Below, one piece after another: positions 26,972-37,080 of a DNA stretch of 64,000 bases. The DNA is from Ailurus styani (Eukaryota; Chordata; Mammalia; Carnivora; Ailuridae), in contig LNAC01000348.1 of the NCBI GenBank assembly GCA_002007465.1, forward strand, positions 1,505,178 through 1,569,177, in the 5' to 3' direction. Every line of letters begins with the position of its first letter. Position 1 is the stretch's first letter. A program made the position numbers and the translations under genes. The notes beneath the pieces are model-generated. The model was not told where the DNA came from. It worked only from the letters and a program-made list of their open reading frames with translations, and ran no database searches.

Positions 26972-27545
26972 CAAACATTTTTCACTGGGTGTATGCTTGG
27001 AACTATATTCGCTGGGTCATTTCGAGGCTTAAGAAAGTGGATTTGTTTTGTAAGAATACATGGGATCTGAAGCTGGAACAGAGAGGTGGGAGTGACAAAA
27101 CCAGGTCCCACCCTGGTCCTATGTCCCCCACGGGCTCAGGTCTCCCTTGTGGCATCTCTGCTCCTCTCTGTCTGTCCCCTTCTCTGCCCACTGGCTCCCT
27201 CGGCGCGTGCATCTCTGCTTCCTCCTTCCTGCGGTTCTCCCAAAGTTATGGTTCATCATTGCCCGGCCTCCCTCTCATGGCACCTTCAAAGCTTCTAAGC
27301 CCTCTGCCAGTTCTCTCTCTCTGAAGTTATCATGGCCCAAACTCTGGAACCACCATCTGGCTGGCCTTCCTGAACCAGGCTATATGGAAGGATGCTGACT
27401 TGCTGTGACTGCTGGGCACGGGGGAGAGGTCGGGGGTCGGGCTCTGTGATGCCAGGCTTCACAACATCAGGGCCTTGCGTCTCAGAGGCAGCTTCCATCA
27501 GGGGGAGCGCTGAGGGTCGCAAGCATTCTGCGGTTGAGTCTGTCC
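26972..27545. other. Intergenic, no gene seen
   Basis: This is C/T-rich on the + strand, with several overlapping ORFs and no recognisable domain. Confidence 0.45.
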
Positions 27546-27549
27546 AGCA

Positions 27550-27800
27550 CAAGTCTCTCTTTCATTAAAACTCAGCTAAAGCATCTCTTCCTCCAGGAAG
27601 CCTTCCTGACTTCCCTGTCTGATTGAGACAATCTTCTTTTTTTTCTTTCATTCCCCCAATACATGCCTCTGTGAGAGTGCTAATGACTTTCATCTGTTAT
27701 TTTGGATAGCTGTTTAGTCACCTTGCTCGCAGGAACTTCGTCTCCTTTTGCTCTGTGTCCCGCCTGTCCCATGTCAGATAATAAATGCCTGACGAGTGCC
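27550..27800 (+). mobile_element. L2 LINE 3' fragment (probable)
   Basis: The blocks 'aactcagctaaagcatctct', 'aggaagccttcctgacttcc' and 'cagataataaatgcctgacg' follow the usual order of the L2 3' end. Confidence 0.65.
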
Positions 27801-30800
27801 TCAAAAGTGCCTTAGAGACTGGAAGAGTCTGAGAATGCTTCCTGCGGGAATTGGAGCATGAGCTCAGCCCAGCATTTAGCCTGATGATGTTGGACCTTTT
27901 CAAGATTTTCACTGGTTTCTCTCCTATCTTTTCATCCCATAATTCAAGCAAGCTGGTCTTAACCCCATCACAACCCGCGCACATCTTTCTCCCTCTGACC
28001 CTTTCCTCAGCTCTCGGCTTCATTGCCCTCACACCAACAAGTCCACACCCACAACTCCCAAACTTTCCCGGGTGTCCAGATCTATCCCACTTCGATCCAG
28101 GAGTGAGAAACCTTGAGGCCAAGTGAAATACAAAACATCAAAAAGAAAAAAAATGTTCAGAGAGTTCTCGAAGCCAGGATAGTGAACTAAGTGAGTCAGA
28201 AGGAAGGAAGAGGTGGTGGGCGGGTGGACGCTGCAGTTGAGACTGGAGGGAGGGTTGTTGGGGTGACCCTGCAGGGCATGATGGACAAAGAGGCCGCTAG
28301 AGGGGCCACGGTTCCCGGGGGAGGGGTGGGGTGGCGGGGGAGAGGCTAGGGCATCTGGGGACACAAACTCCCCAAGAATGCCGGTGAGTATTTGTGGAGG
28401 AGAGGCCCGGGAAGGTGCTGTGCTGGTGAAGAAGCGAGGCGGAGGGCAGCTCGGTGCTCTGTGAAGGGGCTGCTCCAAGCAGGGGCAGCAGCGGTGGTCT
28501 GAGGACAGGAGCACTTCAGAAGGGAAAGGGCAAAGGGGCTGGAGTTGCTCTGGGGGCCCAGGGGAGGCTCGCGCCCACCCCAGGGCTGATGTGACGGCTG
28601 CAGGAGGCAGCGGCCCTGGGAGCCAACAGTGAAGGGAGCTTTCAGAGAGCCCATGGAGGATACAGGGGTGTGGCCTCAGACTGAGCCTGATCCTAAAGGG
28701 GGTGTGGTGGGAGGGGATCAAAAGCTAAAGCTGATGGAAGGAGACTGACTCCGTGGTGGAAGAGGGCACCATGAGATGCCACCAAGGGTTGGGGTCCTGT
28801 AGTTGGTATAGTGAATTACCAATACTGTGGATCCTGCCCTGCCCAGTAAAGACAGACAAGCAACAAGCCACAAGCCACCCGCAGAGCCAGCAGGTAGCTC
28901 CCTGCGCACCTGAGCTCCCACTTTGAGGAAGTAAAAACCCAGGGTCATTGAACTGAAGGTGCAGTTTTAATACATCCGCACATGGGAAGTAAAGTCATAA
29001 GATTTGTCACTTAGAGATCTTAGCAGCAGAGGGGCCGTGAAGGGCGGAATTCTGTCCCAGGTCCCCAGTGGGGGACAGCGAGTGGGGTGGCTGTCAATCA
29101 CGACTTAGAAGGTGCCTGGGGTAGAGGTGACCGGTGTTTCAAGGGCTTGACTCTAAGTGGCTGTTTTGATAGGTGGCTCTGGAGAAGCAAGGAGGAAACT
29201 TGTGGCGGGGATCCTAAGCCTGGGTCTTTCTCTAAACAGCCTGGCTGGCTGTGAGCAGGGAGGTCCTGCCACAAAATGCCGGCCAGCAGCTCAAGCCAGC
29301 TGTCTTCTCTCACACTAGGAGGTGTCCAGACAGACGGCCGAGGTGAAGCTTGAGGGGTGGGCCCAGAACCGAGGTCTTTCCGGGGACAGGCAGAGTTCGG
29401 GGGCCCTTGCTCCTGGCTGCCAAGAGCTGGGCGGACACGGTGACCGCAGAAGGTCACGCAAGAACCAGGGGCTGGCAGGAGGTGCCCGCTCCACAACCAT
29501 GGCCGTGGCCATGGCCGGCTTTCCTCCTTTCTCTCTCCCCCCTTAACCATCTGCGTGCCTGGTGCCAGCCTCCGTTCCAGGCTGGAGGTTCCCACACGGT
29601 TCCCTGGTGTTGCTAGGGGACCTGGAGATGGAGTCCCCAAGACCACAGGTCAGGTCGGCCAGAGGGTCGCTCCTCCCTGCTGCAGCCAGCGCCGTGTCCA
29701 CTCTGCCTGGGGGCCCTCAGGGCCCTGGGACTCCCTCCTATCCACCCCTCCACCGGCTTCATTGTGTGTTCGCTGGTGTCCATGCAGTGTACCTGCCTTT
29801 CAGAATTGCGCAAGAATTGCCCACCACCTTTGCTCCCCTCCCCGGGAGAAAAAATCTCTTTTGCTAGTGGTTTAAAACAAAACAAAACAAACAAAAAACC
29901 AAAAAACTGTAATGGACATATTATCTTACTATAACTATTGCACAACCTATTTACCACAAGTAGAATTTAAATTACCTGTGAGTGGTGAAAATTCCACTGT
30001 AACCTAGGGAAAATTCCATTTTGACAAGGTAGCAAATTCTAATAGAAAAATGGCCAGTGTTAGAACAGCCTTTTGTTTTTACACAGGTCACAGGTCAGAC
30101 ATTTAAATGCATTAAACCTGAATAGTTTGGCTTATTTTCTAACACATGGGGCTCAGTCACCTCATGGGCACGGTCTTGAGGGCGAGACAGAGCTCCGTCT
30201 CCCCACGAAGGCTGCTGTGCTGCGGAGCCACAGGCTGAGGGTTCCGGCCTCACTCCTTCCCCACCCCTCACCCTAGAAACTCTCAGGAAGCTTGCAGATA
30301 TCCAGGACAGAGCCCCATCATCCTGGCAACATTCCAGGGATCTAGTCTAGGGTCTCAGTGGAAACACGACATAGACTGGATGCAGAAGTTGTCTGCGGAA
30401 GTGGGGTTCCACCCGTTGCTACCGGAGGTCACAATTCCGATAGCTCCATCCCCTGAAATACACAGTGGGTGGCTGGGAATGGAGGCCCTTTGGGCTCTCT
30501 CCTCAGAAGACTCATGTACATCAGGCAGAACGTGGCTCTGTTTTAGGTCCCTGCCAAGGGGGCTGGTGCTGTTCCCCCTGATAACTCGGGCTGCAGGTGC
30601 TTCCCCCAGTGAGCGCTCCTACACCCCCAGGCATCGTTCGGCTCCACGGTAAACGACTATGTCCAATTTTAAAGTCATAAAAGAGTTAAATTTCTGAGTG
30701 AGGAGTCATCCAAATCCTCCTCAGATATTGCCCCCATGAGAGCTCATCTCCGGAGCTGAAAGATCACGTTCTTCAGGGACACTAAGTTCTTGGACCTCCT

Positions 30801-31950
30801 GGGGAGGAGAGGGCCGGGCAGCTGGGGAGAGGCTCCGTGGGCCGATGGAGCGGAGGCCAGCTGAGGGTTGACGATTGGAACTGACCAGGGAGGGGCTGTT
30901 ACAGAAGGTGGTGGAGGACTCGGGGGCTGTCTGGGCATGTGGAGCGGCATCACTCCTCCCCGACTTTTTGTCATTTGTGTGATGGCCTGTTATTTCAGAA
31001 GATTCTTCAAGATGTCTGCCCTCCTTTTCCCGCTGGACAGCCTTGCTCCTGAGACAGAGCTGTTGTCCTTCCTCCCCACCGTACTCTTCAGATTTGGGTC
31101 CTGTTGCCCCTGCTCATTCTCAGAAATCTTGTTTTTATCCAAAGTGGTCATAGAAGTGTGGACTTCAGTCACTGTGGCTAAAGCGTTATGATGAGTGGAC
31201 CTATGGATGTGACTCTTCTCCTCACTCAGGGGCATCTCCAGGCTCATCCATGGAGAAATCTAGGAAAGACCACAGGGCCACCAAGAGAGCTGGCCAAAAT
31301 GTCATGTCCATCTGGGGTCCAGGGCATTTCAGTACTGGCATTTTCAAACAGCTCACGGATGAAAAACCAGAGGTCACTTTCCAATGTGATCCAGCAAGAG
31401 TGCAATTGTCCTTGCTGCCAACTGTTCTTGGCCAGAGGGGCGAAGGTGTTTTGGGGAACCTCCATTCTGCTGCTTCCTTTGAAGAGTGATAGGGTGAATT
31501 TCACAACTGATACTGTTTTCTGTCCTCCACAGAGTTCATATTGGCTTTATAGTGATGTCCCTGGATGATGGGAGCAATCTTTGTGGTGTGAGCAGACATG
31601 AGATAGGGCCCGTCACATGCCAAGTTTGTTCCTCCAAGTTCATCTAAGGCTTGGTGTCTACCAGCATCTTCACACCGGCTTCTTGATTTAATTGCTGCCT
31701 GACAGACCACACCTAAACTTAGTGGCATAGATCAACAGTTATATATGGTTTCTCACAATTTTTCAGGTTGACTAAGTAACTCTTCTGTATCACAGGATGT
31801 TGACTGGAGCCCCAGGATAGCTGGAAAATCCCAAATGTCTGACTCCCTTCCATTCCCATCAGACCAAATGTGTGGAAACTCAAAAGCTATGACTAGAGGA
31901 GCTTATAACGTTTTGGGGGGAGTGGCGATGAAGGGGATGGTAGGACCCAG
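27801..31950. other. Intergenic, SINE-poor GC-rich stretch, no gene seen
   Basis: About 4.1 kb without a Can-SINE, the longest such stretch right of 25 kb apart from 60.1-63.3 kb. Long ORFs on the - strand (28029-28721, 230 codons; 29098-29646, 182 codons) are low-complexity Pro/Ser-rich frames with no recognisable domain. They overlap ORFs in other frames, as expected for stop-poor GC-rich DNA. A (CAAAA)n tract lies at 29873-29906. The stretch near 31690-31830 may be an old LTR relic. Confidence 0.5.
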
Positions 31951-31954
31951 AGAT

Positions 31955-32125
31955 TATTTTTAAAGAATTTATTTATTTATTTGTCAGAGAGAGACAGAAA
32001 GCACAAGCAGGGGGAGCAGCAGACAGAGAAAGAAGCAGGCTCCCCCACGCGGGGCTCGATCCCAGGACTCTGGGATCATGACCTCAACAGAAGGCAGACG
32101 CCTAAATGAGCCACCCAGGCATCCC
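31955..32125 (-). mobile_element. Can-SINE
   Basis: This is a - oriented diverged SINE with a shortened middle. The head 'gagccacccaggcatccc' is at about 32108-32125. Confidence 0.83.
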
Positions 32126-32192
32126 AGGAATACAATTTTAAAGAAATTAGTCAATATCTCAAACTAAGGAAATATTATTCATGTTTACTTTA

Positions 32193-32216
32193 TTTTTTTT
32201 AAGATTTTGTTTATTT

Positions 32217-32252
<36 letters not shown>

Positions 32253-32393
32253 ATGAGAGGGGAGAAGGTCAGAGGGAGAGAAGCAGACTTCCCAAGGTGC
32301 TGGGAACCCGATGCAGGACTCGATCCCAGGACTCCAAGATCGTGACCTGAGCCGAAGGCAGTCACTTAACCAACGGAGCCACCCAGGCGCCTG
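32193..32393 (-). mobile_element. Can-SINE, first of two in the same target
   Basis: The SINE is - oriented with (GA)n. The target copy 'ttattcatgtttacttta' (32175-32192) pairs with 'ttattcatgcttacttta' (32394-32411). Confidence 0.9.
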
Positions 32394-32411
32394 TTATTCA
32401 TGCTTACTTTA

Positions 32412-32603
32412 TTTATTTATTTTTTAAAAAAGATTTTATTTATTTATTTGACAGAGAGAGAGAGATCACAAGTAGGCAGAGAGAGGAGGAAGCAGGCTCC
32501 CCGCTGAGCAAGGAGCCTGATGCAGGCCTTGATCCCAGGACCCTGAGATCATGACCTGAGCCGAAGGCAGGGGCTTTAACCCACTGAGCCACCCAGGTGC
32601 CCA
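32412..32603 (-). mobile_element. Can-SINE, second of two in the same target
   Basis: The SINE is - oriented. Target copies 'attcatgcttacttta' at 32396-32411 and 32604-32619 are identical, so this element used the same site as its neighbour, probably more recently. Confidence 0.92.
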
Positions 32604-32834
32604 ATTCATGCTTACTTTAACACTACAAGGACTTTGCACAGTATCTTCTTTCATCGAGGTGCAGAGTTTTGGACCTGGATATAAGTTTCCAATCTATGTT
32701 TCTGTAATTACATCTGTCATTTTAACTTATCACGACGTGACTAGAGGGTTCTCACTAAAATAATTAATTCTGAAATCTGGTAATGTAGGCTAAACACATT
32801 TTAAAAATAATGTATATTGTATTCTTAATAATGA

Positions 32835-33302
32835 TCTCTGCCTCCTCCCCCCCAAAAATCCATGTCCTGATCCCCAGAGCTTGTGACTTTGTTACCTCAC
32901 ATAGCAGAATGGGCTGTGCAGATGAGATTAAGGTTGAGGACCTTGTGAGGGGGAGATTATTCTGGATTAACCTGGATGGGCCCAGTGTAACTTAATGAGT
33001 CCTCAGACACAGAGAGCCTTTCCCAGCTGTGATCAGAAAAAAAGGCATGTTCACAGAAACAGGGTCAGAGAGAGGCTCATTGCTGGCTTTCCAGGTGGAG
33101 GAAGGGGCCACAATCCACGGAATGCAGGAAGCCTCTGAAAGCTGGAAAAGACAAGGAAACGGATTCACTCCTGGAGCTTCCAGAAAGGAATGTAACCCTG
33201 TCGACATGTTGAATTTAACCCAACAAGCCTGGCATCAGATGGCCTACGGGACCATAAGATAACACATTTCTGTTGTTTAAAGCCACCAAGTTTGTGCAAA
33301 CT
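32835..33302 (+). mobile_element. MLT1-type MaLR solo LTR
   Basis: Blocks in MLT1 order are 'gctgtgcagatgagattaag', 'gagattattctggattaacc', 'gcaggaagcctctgaaagct', 'aaaagacaaggaaacggatt', 'cagaaaggaatgtaaccctg' and 'ctgttgtttaaagccaccaa'. It is non-coding. Confidence 0.85.
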
Positions 33303-33339
33303 TCTATCAGTTCATTATTGTTAATAGTGGTTCTTTCTG

Positions 33340-33539
33340 GGCACCTGGGTGGCTCAGTGGGTTAAAGCCTCTGCCTTCGGCTCAGGTCATGATCCCAGGG
33401 TCCTGGGATCGAGGCCCACATCGGGCTCTCTGCTCGGCAGGGAGCCTGCTTCCTCCTCTCTCCTCTCCTCTGCCTGCCTCTCTGCCTACTTGTAATCCCT
33501 CTCTCTGTGTCAAATAAATAAATAAAATCTTTAAAAAAA
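33340..33539 (+). mobile_element. Can-SINE, complete with TSD
   Basis: The SINE is + oriented. The perfect 17-base duplication 'aatagtggttctttctg' occurs at 33323-33339 and 33540-33556. Confidence 0.94.
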
Positions 33540-34079
33540 AATAGTGGTTCTTTCTGTGTGGTGGTTTTTATTTCAAACTTTTTTTTTTTTTGTAATTTGA
33601 AGCACTGCTGAGAATTTTTAAGAGGTGTGTGCACAATTTTTTTTCAGACTATTGAGGGAGTTTATGAGCAGGAAGAGGAAGGAAGAAAGAAATAAGAAAA
33701 AAAGGGGAGACAAAAGACAAGAAGGAAATAGAATATTCTGGGACACATTCCCATTGGGCACTGTTCGGCCAAACCAATCCAGCCTCAGTTGAAGGTGACT
33801 GAACGTAGGTAGGTGGCGGCTTCTTCACGGTCTTTCTCGTGCATTTGTAGCCACCACAAATTCCCTGAGACTCTGCCTCACTCCTGGGGGAGTTTTGGTG
33901 TGTTGTTTGGCTTAAAACAGTACCCACTGAATTGAAAAAAAAGTTGTGTGTGATGTTATGAGTCTTCACTCAGTAAACTCTGATGTGTGTTTTCTGGAGC
34001 TCTTCATGTCCCTTCTATCACAATTTCCTTCTTGACTTATTTCGTTTGTGCTTTCCCACCCCACCTCGCCCCCCTCAGT

Positions 34080-34480
34080 TTTACTGGAAATAATTGACAT
34101 ACATCACTATATATGTTTAAGACATACAACATGATGATCTGGGTTACATATATTGTGAAATGACTACCACAATAGGTTCAGCCAGGGGCATCTGGAGGGC
34201 TCAGTTGGTTAAGTGTCTGACCCTTGATTTCAGCTTAGGTCATGATCTCAGTGTTGTGGGATCGAGCCCGGCATCTGGTTTCACGGTGGGTAAGGAGCCT
34301 GCTTGGGGTTCTCTCTCTGCCCTTTTCTTCTGCCTCTCCCTCTCTTTCCTTCTGCCCCTCCGTCCCCCGCATGCATGTGCTCTCTCTCTCTCTCAAAGAA
34401 AAAAAAAAGCTTAAAAAAACAATAGGTTTAGCCAACATCCATCATTTCATATAGACACAATAAAAAGCAAAGAAAAAAGA
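34080..34480 (-). mobile_element. Old L1 3' UTR fragment, split by a SINE
   Basis: The L1M 3' UTR complement ('gacatacaacatgatgatct', 34121-34140) is interrupted by the SINE at 34185-34418 and resumes at about 34419. Confidence 0.7.
34185..34418 (+). mobile_element. Can-SINE, older type, with TSD
   Basis: The SINE is + oriented. Target copies are 'acaataggttcagcca' (34169-34184) and 'acaataggtttagcca' (34419-34434). Confidence 0.9.
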
Positions 34481-34769
34481 ATAAAAATTCTCTTTGTGAC
34501 AAGAACTCTTAGGATTTACTCTCTTAACAACTTCCCTATGTATCATGTAGCAGTGTGAACTGCGGTCATCGTGTTCCACGTTATTTATCTTACAACTGGA
34601 AGTCTCTCCCTTCTGGTTTCTGATAAGGAGACCGAAATGCTTGGTGACTTTTGCGTGACTTTTTCTAAGCAGTGGGATCTTGCCACCAGCTTCTTGGCAT
34701 TCATCTGCCTTCTCTCCACAGAAGCGCAGGGAAGCCTTTGAAACACCTCTCGTCATATCTGTCCGTGGC

Positions 34770-35545
34770 TCAGATTCTCCTGTGGTTTTTCTGTCCTGCT
34801 CGGAATAAAACCCAAAGTCCTTCCTGTTGCTTAAAAAGCCCATGGCGAGCTTCCCCCTGATTCTAGGTCCATTCCCCTCCTGCCTGCCTCCGCTGCTCCA
34901 GTCACCCCCGCCTCCTTGCTGCCCCTTCCTCCCTTGAAGAACACGCCCAGCTCAGGCCTCAGCACCTGGTTTCATCACTGCCAGCAATGCTCTTGTTCAC
35001 CCAGGCTCTGGGGTTCACTCCACATGCCTTCAGGTCTCTCCTCAAATGTCCATTTTCAGAAAGACTTCCAATCACTCTGCTTAACCCCCTCAACGGTCAT
35101 GCGCTGTCTCCTATAACTTGACTTTTCTTTAAAGAACTTGGTTCCCACTATCATTATCTATCTGTCTATCTATCATCTCTCTATGTGTGTATTTCTGTAC
35201 TAATAGTCTCTATCCACTAGAACGTAAGCTCCATGAGATCACAGACTTTGTTTTCTTTTCTTTTAGATTTTATTTATTTATCTGACAGAGACAGACACAG
35301 CGTGAGAGAGAGGGAACACAAGCAGGGGCAGTGGGAGAGGGAGAAGCAGGCTTCCTGCTGAGCAGGGAGCCCGATGCAGGGCTCGATCTCAGGACCCTGG
35401 GATCTGACCTGAGCTGAAGGCAGATGCTTAACGACTGAGCCACCCAGGCTCCCCTCTTTTCTTCTTCTTTTTTTTTTAACTCCTATATCTTCACTGCACA
35501 GCCTAAGTGTTCAATAAATATTTCATGAATGAATTAATGTATGAA
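34770..35545 (+). mobile_element. L2 LINE fragment (probable), split by a SINE
   Basis: L2-like order: 'aataaaacccaaagtccttc', 'aacacgcccagctcaggcct', 'tcaggtctctcctcaaatgt', 'cactagaacgtaagctccat', then after the SINE 'tgttcaataaatatttcatg'. ORFs within it are decayed. Confidence 0.7.
35258..35454 (-). mobile_element. Can-SINE
   Basis: The SINE is - oriented, inserted in the L2, with head 'gactgagccacccaggctcc' at about 35433-35452. The target duplication is obscured by T-rich flanks. Confidence 0.86.
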
Positions 35546-35620
35546 TGGCAATAAAATTTAGTAATAAGTCAGTTAAAGAGATCTATGTATTCTTATGTGT
35601 CTACAGAAAATAGCGTTTCT

Positions 35621-35821
35621 GGGGCACCTGGGTGGCTCAGTGGGTTAAGCCTCTGCCTTCGGCCCAGGTCATGATCTCAGGGTCCTGGGATCAAGCCCCA
35701 CATGGGGCTCCCTGCTCGTCAGGGAGCCTGCTTCCTCCTCTATCTCTGCCTGTCTCTCTGCCTACTTGTGATCTCTGTCTCTCTGTCAATAAATAAAATC
35801 TTAAAAAAAAAAAAGAAAAAA
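35621..35821 (+). mobile_element. Can-SINE, complete with TSD
   Basis: The SINE is + oriented. The perfect 16-base duplication 'agaaaatagcgtttct' occurs at 35605-35620 and 35822-35837. Confidence 0.95.
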
Positions 35822-35907
35822 AGAAAATAGCGTTTCTAAGCACAGAGACCAGAAGAAGCCTGCTTTAGAATAACTTAAGGGTCCTATTCAAAATGCATAT
35901 TTCTGGG

Positions 35908-36087
35908 GGACCTGGGTGGCTCAATGGGTTAAAGCCTCTGTCTTTGGCTGGGGTCATGATCTCAGGGTCCGGGGATCGAGCTCCGCATCAGGCTGTCTGC
36001 TCGGCAGGGAGCCTGCTTCTCCCTCTCTCTCTCTGCCTACTTGTGATCTCTCTCTCTGTCAAATAAATAAATAAAAATCTTAAAAAA
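35908..36087 (+). mobile_element. Can-SINE, complete with TSD
   Basis: The SINE is + oriented, only 86 bases beyond the previous SINE. The perfect duplication 'aatgcatatttctggg' occurs at 35892-35907 and 36088-36103. Confidence 0.94.
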
Positions 36088-36103
36088 ATGCATATTTCTG
36101 GGC

Positions 36104-36870
36104 AGAGTCACCGAGTCTGAGAGCCTAGGGGAGGGCTGTGACATACGCATTTATAGCAAAGTCCTCAAGTGATCTTCTGACCACAGCTTGAAATCCATTG
36201 GTTTGCCACAATCTATGAAAGAATGGGTAGAACACAGAGTGGGTACAATGCAAATGACTGAGCTCCTTTTAAGAGCTGACTTCCTCTTTTTGAAGGAGAG
36301 AAAATCTATAACACAATGTAAAAAAAAATCTCTAGAACCAAACAATATCATGCAGACTGATACTATGATTATGGTCAGACCTTTAAAAATATTTCAGGTT
36401 CCAAGTCTCCTGGGCTTACACAACCAGTGTTATCATTGAGGAATAAAGCTCCTTATCACTTCCCAGACTCTCAAATTTAGACAACTTAAGACTCATCCAT
36501 GACAGCAGAAACCACTCTTATTCTGAATTAATAGTGCTATTGGCACTGTGGCAACTGCCTTTCCTTCTGAGAAGAATTCAGGATCTTCGGGTCTCTCCTA
36601 TTTGACTTCAGGTGGGATTTTTGTCTTACAGACATGGAAGCCTTTGGAAGTCATTACACAGACCTAACAAAACACAACCCAGACTCTTGAGTGGAGCTGG
36701 GTAGTGACAGAACACTCTTCAGAGGGGTCTGGAATGTGGGCCTGATCAGGTTTTCAAGTTCCCCACATTTCTGGGGAATTAACAATTATTTTCCCCTCTT
36801 CATTCATCTCAAAATATTGACTGAGACTGTATCAGGTTATGATTACAACAATAAACATTATCATCACAAC
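36104..36870. other. Intergenic, no gene seen
   Basis: This is unique-looking AT-rich sequence without a supported feature. Confidence 0.55.
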
Positions 36871-36872
36871 TG

Positions 36873-37075
36873 CTAACTATTGTGAGCATTCACCATGTGT
36901 CTGGTTCTGTTCTAGTACCTAGTAACTCATTGTAATCATCGTGGTAACCCGCTGAGGCAGATAGAGTTATGATTATCCCCAGTTCATTGATGAAGAAAAC
37001 AAAGCACAGATCGCTTCTCGGCCTTTTGGCTAAGATCAAGTGAAAACAAAGCACAGAAAGGTGTTACATAGATGC
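36873..37075 (-). mobile_element. MIR SINE, split by a U2 snRNA fragment
   Basis: This is the reverse MIR order: 'gagcattcaccatgtgtctg', 'gtaactcattgtaatcatcg', 'gattatccccagttcattga', then 'aacaaagcacag' and, after the insert, 'aaaggtg'. The insert is at 37010-37042. Confidence 0.75.
37010..37042 (+). pseudogene. U2 snRNA 5' fragment, retro-inserted pseudogene
   Basis: These 33 bases (atcgcttctcggccttttgg, then ctaagatcaagtg) are identical to the first 33 nt of U2 spliceosomal RNA. The insert is flanked by the perfect 15-base duplication 'gaaaacaaagcacag' (36995-37009 and 37042-37056; the final g at 37042 is shared). It therefore arose by L1-type target-primed insertion of a reverse-transcribed 3'-truncated U2, without a poly-A tail. 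The Sm site, the 3' stem-loops and the snRNA promoter elements are absent, so it cannot make functional U2. Such truncated snRNA pseudogenes with direct repeats are a known class. Confidence 0.93.
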
Positions 37076-37080
37076 TGAGG

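Noticed and set aside
28029..28721. 230-codon - strand ORF
   Set aside because: It is Pro/Ser-rich low-complexity sequence with several overlapping ORFs, no recognisable domain and no splice or promoter support. It is likely chance in GC-rich DNA.
29098..29646. 182-codon - strand ORF
   Set aside because: It is a similar GC-rich chance frame, with other frames open on both strands over the same bases.
35621..35821. Possible tRNA genes at this and the other SINE heads
   Set aside because: The tRNA-like heads belong to Can-SINEs with CT tracts, A tails and TSDs, and they do not form complete tRNAs.
37010..37042. Functional U2 snRNA gene
   Set aside because: Only the first 33 nt are present. 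The Sm site, 3' stem-loops and snRNA promoter elements are missing, and a TSD marks it as a retro-insertion.
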